A stretch of DNA of 64,000 bases, from the IMG/VR virus record IMGVR_UViG_3300031857_000005, positions 240,366 through 304,365 of that record; one strand, 5' to 3'. The first letter of the stretch is position 1, and each line of letters starts with the position of its first letter. A model generated the notes under the pieces. That model made no database searches. It was not told the DNA's origin and worked only from the letters and a program-made list of their open reading frames with translations. Of the stretch, positions 28,771 to 35,587 are shown one piece after another. This DNA comes from a virus. Made by a program: the position numbers and the translations under genes.

Positions 28771-29379
28771 ATGACTAAAACTATTAAAAATTCACCAAAA
28801 GTCCTTGGACTAGATGTCTCAACAAGAACCATTGGGTGGGCATTATTTGATATTAAAGAACAAGAATTATTAGAATTAACTCACATCTCACCAAGACCAA
28901 AAGCAAAAGACTTTGGAGATAATAAAATGATGGAGTTGTTACTTAAATCTGAAATATTCAGAACAAAATTATCCGAATATAAAAATTTAGGGATTGTTAA
29001 TGTAGTTATTGAGGAACCGTTGTTGAACTCAAATAATGTCTATACAATTCAAACTCTTTTAAGATTTAACACATTAATATGTAAAGAAATTTATGATGCG
29101 TTAGGTATAGTTCCCGAATTTATATCAACATATAACTCAAGAAAATTTGCATTCCCTGAATTAGTACAACCTAATGATAAAGGTAAGCATGTTTTATTTG
29201 GGGGACTTCCAAAAGACATAGATAAGAAACAAATTATTTGGGATTTAGTGGCAAAAAAAGAACCTCAAATCCAATGGTTGTACACTAAAAATAACACCTT
29301 AAAGAAAGAAAATTTTGATCAAACCGATGCTTATACCTGTGTATTAGGATATATGAACTCAAAAGAAATTTGGAAATAA
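28771..29379 (+). CDS. RuvC-like Holliday-junction resolvase
   Basis: The 202-aa protein begins KVLGLDVSTRTIGWALFD, the first strand of the RuvC/RNase H fold with the catalytic Asp. It carries the second acidic site in VVIEEPLL (about residue 74) and the terminal pair FDQTDAYTCVLGY (about residue 185). These are the four-acid layout of RuvC-family crossover junction endonucleases, which resolve branched DNA before packaging, the job done in T4 by the unrelated endonuclease VII. The gene stands between virion and replication modules and ends in a strong terminator. No late-type motif was seen just upstream. Confidence 0.85.
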   Translation: MTKTIKNSPKVLGLDVSTRTIGWALFDIKEQELLELTHISPRPKAKDFGDNKMMELLLKSEIFRTKLSEYKNLGIVNVVIEEPLLNSNNVYTIQTLLRFNTLICKEIYDALGIVPEFISTYNSRKFAFPELVQPNDKGKHVLFGGLPKDIDKKQIIWDLVAKKEPQIQWLYTKNNTLKKENFDQTDAYTCVLGYMNSKEIWK

Positions 29380-29404
29380 TATCGGTTAGATAAAGGATAA
29401 TTTG

Positions 29405-29437
29405 AAATATCGTCTTTTTAGACGATATTTTTTTTTA
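29405..29437. terminator. Bidirectional terminator between convergent genes
   Basis: A perfect 11-bp stem AAATATCGTCT / AGACGATATTT with a TTTT loop, followed by nine T on the plus strand. It serves the resolvase gene and may also serve the minus-strand Thr-Pro protein, whose stop codon it abuts. Confidence 0.85.
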
Positions 29438-30547
29438 TGGTGAACTCGGAGTTGGTGTTGGTGTTTGAGTCAATGTCGGAGTTGGTGTCGGAGTTAATGT
29501 AACACAAGGACAATCAATAAAAACTATATTAATGTTATTACCTACAGGTATCTTATATGATTTTACAGTAATTGTTGAACCACCATTTATGTTTATTACT
29601 TGAGTCTCGTTATTACTACAGTTTTTAATATTAAAAGTATTTGCAGTATATAGTAAATTAGTTACTTTATACTCACAACAAACATCAGGAGTTTGAGTTG
29701 GTGTTAATGTAGGTGTAGGTGTTGGTGTAGGTGTTGGAGTTGAACTAACAGGTGGAATACAAACAAGACATCCTCCTTCAGAAACTAAACCATTCTCAGT
29801 GTTCAAGACTATAATATCAACACCACTAATATTATCCGCAGTACCAATGTACTCAATACAAACATCTATCTCATTCACTTCCGCCTCATATACCATACCA
29901 ATTACTGGAGTACCACCTGTCGGGTTTAATATAACATCAGTGGTTGAATAAATAAATCCATTTAAACAATCTTTGAATTGTTTGCTATTTGGACATTTAA
30001 TATAATCATCAAGAGTGTTAAATGTTACTAAACCTGTATAATTACATGGTCTGGTAATTTCAGGTGAAGGTGTTGGAGTTAATGTTGGAGTTGGTGTTGG
30101 AGTTGGTGTATATGTAATACCCGAAACATTAATACCGATCCCACCACAAGGGTTTGTTGAGGTTGGTGTCATTGTTGGGGTTAATGTCGGAGTTGGTGTC
30201 GGAGTTGGAGTTTGTGTTGTGGGTACATCACAATCAAAAATCGCATCAAAATCTATTGAACAAGCAGCACTTGGTGATGGAGTTGGTGTAGGGCAAATAC
30301 CCGAACTAAAAAGTTCATCACATAAATCAGGACAAGAACTTACACAAGGTGATTTACCAAATAATAAACAATTTGGATCCCCTAAAGTTAATGCTAAACA
30401 CCATTGAGTTTGTCCTGTTGAATAATAAATAGTATATGTATCTCCTGTGAAATAATCATAACCCGCATCGTAAGTACCTGCGGAAAAATATGTACCATCA
30501 AAAGATGATGAAGTACCACTTACACAATATTGACCAAAACAAGACAT
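29435..30547 (-). CDS. Thr-Pro-repeat, Cys-rich virion-type protein (370 aa)
   Basis: Four blocks of (Thr-Pro)n linkers (about residues 85-95, 112-132, 148-165 and 272-288), plus a C-terminal tail of the same kind, separate three Cys-rich globular segments, such as CPNSKQFKDCLNGFIYS (a pattern like the small Cys domains seen in fibre proteins) and CCEYKVTNLLYTANTFNIKNC. The composition matches the plus-strand tail proteins at 24662 and 26282. It is second in a two-gene minus-strand unit. It is probably an extended surface or fibre protein. No enzyme motif is visible. Confidence 0.6.
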   Translation of the reverse strand: MSCFGQYCVSGTSSSFDGTYFSAGTYDAGYDYFTGDTYTIYYSTGQTQWCLALTLGDPNCLLFGKSPCVSSCPDLCDELFSSGICPTPTPSPSAACSIDFDAIFDCDVPTTQTPTPTPTPTLTPTMTPTSTNPCGGIGINVSGITYTPTPTPTPTLTPTPSPEITRPCNYTGLVTFNTLDDYIKCPNSKQFKDCLNGFIYSTTDVILNPTGGTPVIGMVYEAEVNEIDVCIEYIGTADNISGVDIIVLNTENGLVSEGGCLVCIPPVSSTPTPTPTPTPTLTPTQTPDVCCEYKVTNLLYTANTFNIKNCSNNETQVININGGSTITVKSYKIPVGNNINIVFIDCPCVTLTPTPTPTLTQTPTPTPSSP

Positions 30548-30549
30548 AC

Positions 30550-30771
30550 TTAAACGGTTACGGTGTCAGTTACAACACAATTATTATCATCCACAATTTT
30601 AACTATAAAATCAGTTAAAGATGAGTACACTGGTGGAATCTCAAAGGTATATGGTAAGTCACCACTTACGATTGTTGATACATAAATACAACTTGTGTAT
30701 CCTGTATCACATACATAAACATCAAATGGTGTTGAACCTGAAATATTATTTATTGTTATATCTGTTGGCAT
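30550..30771 (-). CDS. Small beta-domain protein, paralogue of the 100-aa tail protein (73 aa)
   Basis: The whole protein aligns by eye with residues 1-70 of the 100-aa protein at 18440 (PFDVYVCDTGYTSCIYVST against PYQIYVCDVYGNNCTIVAT, then IPP and a final CVV/VLNCV strand), without the FQ-rich tail. It is first in the minus-strand unit with 2 nt before the Thr-Pro protein. It has a late-type motif upstream. It is likely a virion decoration or adaptor domain. Confidence 0.6.
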   Translation of the reverse strand: MPTDITINNISGSTPFDVYVCDTGYTSCIYVSTIVSGDLPYTFEIPPVYSSLTDFIVKIVDDNNCVVTDTVTV

Positions 30772-30789
30772 TTACTATTGTTATCTTAG

Positions 30790-30797
30790 ATAAATAT
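30790..30797 (-). promoter_or_regulatory. Candidate late promoter motif (minus strand)
   Basis: Plus-strand ATAAATAT, that is ATATTTAT on the minus strand, 18 nt upstream of the minus-strand start at 30771. Confidence 0.45.
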
Positions 30798-30858
30798 AAA
30801 GGAATGTAAAAACTTGTGAAGTTTGATTATTCCATAATTTATGTTTATATTATAATTT

Positions 30859-31758
30859 ATGGATGAAAATGAATCTTTGGTTGAATTATTGGAGGATGTT
30901 TTGGGGGATCACGGATTACACTACCCAAATAGAGGACAAATATCCTTCAATTGCCCCGTATGTGACGACGATAGAAACAAATCCAACCTTGAGGTAAATT
31001 ATTTTACAAATGTTTATAAATGTTGGTCTTGTTCTGAAAGTGAGGGTACGCACGGATCTTTGGGTAAACTTTTTGATAAATACGGGAATAAAAAACATAA
31101 AAAATTATATAACATCCTTAAACCTGAAACTGTTCAGGTGAAAGAAAAGAAAAAACCTAAAGTCCAACTACCAAAAGAGTATAAGTTATTTAAGGATGTT
31201 AATCCAAGATATCCAATTAGACAACAAGCAATAAATTACCTATATAATCGGGGAATTTCCGATTATATGATTGAAAAATACCAAATTGGGTTCTGTGATA
31301 ATGGTAGTCATTCTGGTAGGATAATTATTCCATCTTATAGTGCAAAAGGAGAACTTAACTATTACATAGGTAGAAGTTGGGATCCGTATACTAAAGCTAA
31401 ATACCGAAATCCCGAAGCCGAGAAAGAAAAAATTATTTTTTGGGAAAATTTAATTGATTGGAACAAAGATATATACCTTGTTGAAGGTGCTTTTGACGGG
31501 ATTTTCTTAGAAAACTCAATACCAATGCTCGGAAAACATATGTCAGAATTATTGTTTGAATCAATATATAATAAAGCTAAAGGTGATATTATTATTTGTT
31601 TGGATGCTGATGCGTGGGTTAACGCAGTTAAACTTTATCACGAATTAAATGGTGGAGTTCTATGGGGTAGAATAAAAATTATCAAATTACCTGATGATAA
31701 GGATGTTTGTGATTTGAAGGGAGAAATAAATGATTATTATATTGAAATACGAGATTAA
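30859..31758 (+). CDS. DNA primase (zinc finger + TOPRIM), gp61/DnaG-like
   Basis: The 299-aa protein has an N-terminal zinc ribbon with C32, C35, C55 and C58 (CPVC, CWSC), a helical linker, the catalytic core with GRIIIPSY and YYIGRSW, and a TOPRIM domain with VEGAFDG at about 208-215 and LDADAW at about 248. Primases of this kind lay down RNA primers for lagging-strand synthesis. The length fits a phage stand-alone primase lacking a fused helicase. It starts the replication module, is divergent from the minus-strand virion pair, and is coupled to the next gene by TAATG. Confidence 0.9.
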   Translation: MDENESLVELLEDVLGDHGLHYPNRGQISFNCPVCDDDRNKSNLEVNYFTNVYKCWSCSESEGTHGSLGKLFDKYGNKKHKKLYNILKPETVQVKEKKKPKVQLPKEYKLFKDVNPRYPIRQQAINYLYNRGISDYMIEKYQIGFCDNGSHSGRIIIPSYSAKGELNYYIGRSWDPYTKAKYRNPEAEKEKIIFWENLIDWNKDIYLVEGAFDGIFLENSIPMLGKHMSELLFESIYNKAKGDIIICLDADAWVNAVKLYHELNGGVLWGRIKIIKLPDDKDVCDLKGEINDYYIEIRD

Positions 31759-32615
31759 TGGATTTAAAAGAAATTGCAAAGGAGATAAGAGAGATTATTG
31801 AAAACAAACAAAAGGAACTACAATTAACTTTTGAGGAAGATAGTCACACATACACAATGATTGATTCATCGGGTAACTTGAGAAGTGATTGGCCGTCAGT
31901 ATCAAAAGTGATGAAGTTATTTTATACCGAATTTGACTCGGATGGAATTGCTGAAAAGAAGGCTAAAGGTGACCCTGAAGAAAAGGCTCGTTTATTGAAA
32001 GAATGGTCAGATGCGGGAACCTATTCTACAAATATGGGTTCTAGAGTCCACTTCTTTCTTGAACAAAAATCCTTAGAAATGTTTGGAATTGAAAAGGAGG
32101 TTAGACAACCAATATTTGATTGTGATTTCACACAAATATTAAAGGGAGATTCTATGATTCATGCGGGTACTGATTTTTTGGAATTGATGAAAGAAAGGGG
32201 AGCTGTATTATTGGATACTGAAATAGTATTAGGGTGTAATGAGATTGGATATGTTGGACAACCAGATAAATTTTGGTTAATAATGAATAGAGAAGGTACT
32301 GAATTTGGTTTAATTATTACCGATTGGAAGACAAACAAAAAGAAAAATTTTGAGGATAACATCTTTACCAAAAAAATGAAACCACCATTTCAAAGTTTGA
32401 GTGATAACGCCTTAGGGCACTACTTTACACAGTTACCGTTCTATTCAAAGTTAATATTGAAAATGTTAAAAGGTTCTAAGTATGAAAATACCAAATTATA
32501 TGGTGGTATTATTGTTCATTTGAGTGATGAAGGTAAGTTTGAAGAATTTAGAGTACCTAAAGAAGTTATCAATACTATTTTGAATATGGATATGTCAAAA
32601 TACTTGAAAAAATAA
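31758..32615 (+). CDS. PD-(D/E)XK nuclease (RecB/Cas4-like)
   Basis: The 285-aa protein carries the nuclease core in order: an N-terminal PSVSKVM and GSRVHFFLE (helical His motif), a substrate strand GYVGQPDKFW (Asp at about 168), the ITDWKTNKK strand (Asp-x-Lys at about 188-190) and the helix motif QLPFYSKLI (about 225). This is the RecB/exonuclease layout of the PD-(D/E)XK superfamily. It probably acts as a 5' or single-strand exonuclease in recombination or host DNA degradation. It is co-translated with the primase. Confidence 0.8.
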   Translation: MDLKEIAKEIREIIENKQKELQLTFEEDSHTYTMIDSSGNLRSDWPSVSKVMKLFYTEFDSDGIAEKKAKGDPEEKARLLKEWSDAGTYSTNMGSRVHFFLEQKSLEMFGIEKEVRQPIFDCDFTQILKGDSMIHAGTDFLELMKERGAVLLDTEIVLGCNEIGYVGQPDKFWLIMNREGTEFGLIITDWKTNKKKNFEDNIFTKKMKPPFQSLSDNALGHYFTQLPFYSKLILKMLKGSKYENTKLYGGIIVHLSDEGKFEEFRVPKEVINTILNMDMSKYLKK

Positions 32616-32637
32616 ATTAATTTAATTATAATTAAAT

Positions 32638-32730
32638 ATGGAAAATTCAGTGGAATTAATATGGGTATATACAACATCGTGGGATCACGAGTTACCATAT
32701 AAAATAAAAATTAATTATATTATAAAATGA
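32638..32730 (+). CDS. Possible 30-aa micro-ORF
   Basis: ATG at 32638 opens 30 codons (MENSVELIWVYTTSWDHELP start) and its TGA overlaps the ATG of the next gene as ATGA, the junction used by several real genes here. It is too short to recognise. It could be a leader peptide or chance. Confidence 0.3.
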   Translation: MENSVELIWVYTTSWDHELPYKIKINYIIK

Positions 32731-32978
32731 AAATTAGAATGACAAGATCATATGAAATGTGGGAATCATATGAACCAATTGAAATTAACCCAGAAGATTA
32801 TCCTGAATTGGAAGGAATGACAAATGAAGAAATCATTGATTATTTGAATGAAAATATGTATGAATTTGAAATTAAAGATGGTTCAGAAGGAAGTTTAGTT
32901 GATGAAATTCAGTTTGGACAAGAAATTATTAAAGATAAAATGGGTGATGAAACATTCACATTATATTTAGAAGATTAA
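32727..32978 (+). CDS. Small acidic hypothetical protein (83 aa)
   Basis: Rich in Glu and Asp, with a helix EGMTNEEIIDYLNENM and a beta end TFTLYLED. It resembles small phage proteins of unknown function that occur between replication genes. It is followed 4 nt later by the zinc-ribbon gene and has no predicted membrane segment. Confidence 0.6.
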   Translation: MKIRMTRSYEMWESYEPIEINPEDYPELEGMTNEEIIDYLNENMYEFEIKDGSEGSLVDEIQFGQEIIKDKMGDETFTLYLED

Positions 32979-32982
32979 AACT

Positions 32983-33198
32983 ATGGAAGATAATATTATT
33001 AGACCTAAAATTGATTTAAAACAACAAGAAACCGTTGAGTGTGAAAAATGTAAATGTAAATTCTTTAAGGAGGTTGTTTTAATTAAAAAAGTGCCTAAAT
33101 TAATGACAGGAAGTTCGGAAGATACATTAGTACCATTCCCAACATATATGTGTAATGATTGTGGTCATGTGAATATTGATTTTAAATTGTTTGATTAA
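32983..33198 (+). CDS. Zinc-ribbon protein (71 aa)
   Basis: Two Cys pairs, CEKCKC near residue 19 and CNDCG near residue 57, with a central beta segment form a rubredoxin/ribbon-like metal site. Such small ribbons often bind nucleic acid or act as adaptors. The precise role is unknown. It ends just before the next start. Confidence 0.65.
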   Translation: MEDNIIRPKIDLKQQETVECEKCKCKFFKEVVLIKKVPKLMTGSSEDTLVPFPTYMCNDCGHVNIDFKLFD

Positions 33199-33199
33199 A

Positions 33200-33430
33200 A
33201 TGACACATAGAGAATTTTATATTTGGTTAGAAGGTTATCTTGCTGGTAAACTTGAAAATAAACATATAGATATTACACCTATTGTTGAAAAAATGGGTGA
33301 AGTTATTAGTGATGAACAAAAGTGGATTGATGACTTCAAAAGATATAGAGATATTAATCCATTACCAATAAAACCGAATCCGTATAACCCACCGTATGAA
33401 ATTTATTGCGGTACAAAAGACACAGAATGA
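33200..33430 (+). CDS. Small hypothetical protein (76 aa)
   Basis: The start is chosen at 33200 (MTHREFYIWLEGYLAGKLEN), 1 nt after the previous stop; an ATG 24 nt upstream would overlap the zinc-ribbon gene. The first half is a helix-rich domain (IWLEGYLAGKLEN), a pattern I know in small T4-like phage proteins without assigned function. The C-terminus is Pro-rich. The stop overlaps the start of the gp47-like gene as ATGA. Confidence 0.6.
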   Translation: MTHREFYIWLEGYLAGKLENKHIDITPIVEKMGEVISDEQKWIDDFKRYRDINPLPIKPNPYNPPYEIYCGTKDTE

Positions 33431-34206
33431 TAAAAAAAATAATACACTTTTCTGATTTACACATTCGTCTTTATAAAGATCATGATTTGTATAAGTCAAT
33501 AATGGAAGATGCGATTAACCAATGGAGAGAAATCAATCCTGATAGAATTGTATTCACTGGTGATTTGGTTCACTCTAAAAATCAAATGACTCCCGAACTT
33601 ATTGAAATGGTTCGGTGGTTGCTTTTGGAATGTTCATTTATTGCACCAACAATCATTATACCTGGTAATCACGATTTCCTTGTAAACAATGTTGAAAGAT
33701 TAGACGCACTTACACCAATCATTAATTCGTTAAATAATAAAAACATTTTCTATTATAGAGATAGAGGTGTGTATGAAGATGAGAATATTAGTTGGTGTGT
33801 GTACTCGCAATATCAAGGGAATATTCCTCCTGATTTGAATGTTGCAACAGGAATAAAAGTGGGATTGTTTCACGGACCAATTCAAGGAATGAAAACCGAT
33901 TTGGGATTTGACTTTGGAGAGGAGGCGTATGATGTTGAAAAGTTCAATGGACTTGATGTTGTATTATGTGGTGATATCCATAAAAGACAAGAATTTAACT
34001 TTAAAACGGGTAAAGGTTATATGATAGGTAGCCCAATACAACAAAATATTGGTGAAAGTATTGGTAGACATGGATATGGAGTTTATAATTTAGAAACAAA
34101 AGAATATAACTATACGGACTTATTCAACCCCAAGCCATTTTTAAAGTTTGAAATTAAATCATTTGAGGATATTGAAAATGGAACCGAATTACTCAAAAAT
34201 CTTTAA
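33427..34206 (+). CDS. 47: Recombination endonuclease subunit gp47 (SbcD/Mre11-like)
   Basis: The start is taken at 33427 (ATGA overlap with the preceding stop); an ATG 21 nt upstream is in frame but less likely. The calcineurin-like phosphoesterase motifs are complete: FSDLH (about 8-12), TGDLVHSKN (about 44), GNHDF (about 80), LFHGP (about 149) and GDIHKRQ (about 180). It forms the nuclease of the gp46/gp47 complex that resects DNA ends for recombination-dependent replication. At 259 aa it is shorter than T4 gp47 (339 aa), so the C-terminal capping domain looks reduced. gp46 is three genes downstream. Confidence 0.92.
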   Translation: MIKKIIHFSDLHIRLYKDHDLYKSIMEDAINQWREINPDRIVFTGDLVHSKNQMTPELIEMVRWLLLECSFIAPTIIIPGNHDFLVNNVERLDALTPIINSLNNKNIFYYRDRGVYEDENISWCVYSQYQGNIPPDLNVATGIKVGLFHGPIQGMKTDLGFDFGEEAYDVEKFNGLDVVLCGDIHKRQEFNFKTGKGYMIGSPIQQNIGESIGRHGYGVYNLETKEYNYTDLFNPKPFLKFEIKSFEDIENGTELLKNL

Positions 34207-34945
34207 TAAAAAAACAATGCAGACAGTGTCTGCATTTTGTGAATTAAACAAAATTGACGATATAGATAAATTCATCAAAAAATGTTTTACTGATGGATTT
34301 AATATTGAAAAATACGGACTTTTGGGAGAAACACTTAATGAAGGTGAAAAAGACTTAAAAACGGATGTTGTTGAGGAAAAACAATTAATAAAAGAAGTGA
34401 TTGTTGAAAAACGGGTGGAAGTTCCTATTGAGGTTATCAAAGAGGTGGAGAAAATAGTTGAGGTGGTTAGAGAAGTACCCATTGAAATTATTAAGGAAGT
34501 CCCTGTTGAAAAAGTTGTCACAAAAATAGAATATATTAGTGACAAGTCTAGTGAGAACGAATTAACGGAAAAAATTTTCCACTTAAATGAGGAATTAGAA
34601 AAAGAAAGACAAAAATTTTCCACTAAAACCGAAGAAATGGAAAATTTTTTCCAAAATGAAATGTCTAAAAAGGATGAAGAATTAGACGAACTTAGACATA
34701 ATTTAGACGAACTTTTAGACAAACCTCCTGTTGAAATTATCAAGGAGGTAGAGGTAATTAAAGAAGTTGAAAATAATGAAAAGTTAAAAATGATGGGAGA
34801 AACTTTACAGAAACTTAGAAAAGAACTATCATTAAAAGACAAAAAAATTGAAGAATTAGAAGAAATAAATAAACAATTAGAATCTATGAAGGTAAGCCAA
34901 GGTGCTGTATACCTCAAAGGTTCAAACTTAACACGAAGATTATGA
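34178..34945 (+). CDS. Long coiled-coil protein between gp47 and gp46 (255 aa)
   Basis: The start is taken at 34178 (MEPNYSKIFNKKTMQ); an in-frame ATG 30 nt upstream is possible. After a 55-residue globular start come repeats of VEVPIEVIKEVEK type (about 80-125), then a coiled coil of Glu and Lys heptads to the end. The repeats are low complexity, so they may be a stiff charged stalk rather than a conserved fold. It overlaps gp47 and the next gene by a few bases and may tether or scaffold the nuclease. No family known. Confidence 0.6.
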   Translation: MEPNYSKIFNKKTMQTVSAFCELNKIDDIDKFIKKCFTDGFNIEKYGLLGETLNEGEKDLKTDVVEEKQLIKEVIVEKRVEVPIEVIKEVEKIVEVVREVPIEIIKEVPVEKVVTKIEYISDKSSENELTEKIFHLNEELEKERQKFSTKTEEMENFFQNEMSKKDEELDELRHNLDELLDKPPVEIIKEVEVIKEVENNEKLKMMGETLQKLRKELSLKDKKIEELEEINKQLESMKVSQGAVYLKGSNLTRRL

Positions 34946-35295
34946 TGATATTAATTTGGTTATTAGCGGCATATGGAATGTCAAATATATTGGTTTACGG
35001 ATCAATATTTCAAGGAATAAGAGATTGGTTTAAAAACACAGGTAATAGTGGAATACCAGTAATAAGTGACTTCTTTAAGTTCATATCTGATTTAGTGTCC
35101 TGCATGATGTGTACATCAACTTGGGTAGGATTTTTTATGTCATTGGTTGCGTATTCACCTTGGCATGAAATTATAGGATTAAATCAGTACGCATCTATAT
35201 TTTTTGATGGTATGTTAGCATCAGGATTTGTATGGGCGTTTAATGGTATAGTAGAATGGTTTGAAGAAAATCGACCTAATAATAATGTTTTATAA
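34942..35295 (+). CDS. Membrane protein with CxxC motif (117 aa)
   Basis: Three or so hydrophobic segments (IWLLAAYGMSNILVY, then FMSLVAYSPW and FFDGMLASGFVWAFN) flank a CMMCTSTWVGF motif typical of DUF1360-type small membrane proteins. It sits in the cytoplasmic membrane if expressed. It lies between the coiled-coil and a small basic protein ahead of gp46, which is an odd place for a membrane protein. It might anchor replication factors; that is speculation. ATGA overlaps the preceding stop. Confidence 0.6.
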   Translation: MMILIWLLAAYGMSNILVYGSIFQGIRDWFKNTGNSGIPVISDFFKFISDLVSCMMCTSTWVGFFMSLVAYSPWHEIIGLNQYASIFFDGMLASGFVWAFNGIVEWFEENRPNNNVL

Positions 35296-35305
35296 ATAAG
35301 TAAAA

Positions 35306-35584
35306 ATGGGAAAAGCAAAGAAAGAACACAGAGCGAAAGTGGTAAAAAGAAATCAGAGAATTGCCGAAGAGAAAGGTAAAATGCAAAGAGCATTTAATAA
35401 ACTTCTTCAAGAACAAATGGAAAAATTCCAAGAAAACGAGGAGTTGAATGTTCAAGTGGGTGATCAACCTGTTCAGTTTAGTGTGGTTGATCCTAATGAG
35501 GTAGAAAACACCATAGACATTGAAACTGTTGGTGAAGGAACCCTTATTAAAGAAACTACCACATTTGAAGACGAAGAACAATAA
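35306..35584 (+). CDS. Small hypothetical protein with basic helix and acidic tail (92 aa)
   Basis: The first 40 residues are a Lys/Arg/Glu helix (GKAKKEHRAKVVKRNQRIAE), the rest acidic. The gene ends 3 nt before the gp46-like start. It is probably an accessory protein. No family known. Confidence 0.55.
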   Translation: MGKAKKEHRAKVVKRNQRIAEEKGKMQRAFNKLLQEQMEKFQENEELNVQVGDQPVQFSVVDPNEVENTIDIETVGEGTLIKETTTFEDEEQ

Positions 35585-35587
35585 TAA

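Noticed and set aside
34189-34917. Ser/Phe-rich 242-aa frame on the minus strand
   Set aside because: It mirrors the Glu/Lys coiled-coil gene on the plus strand, whose frame, overlaps and content are those of a real gene.
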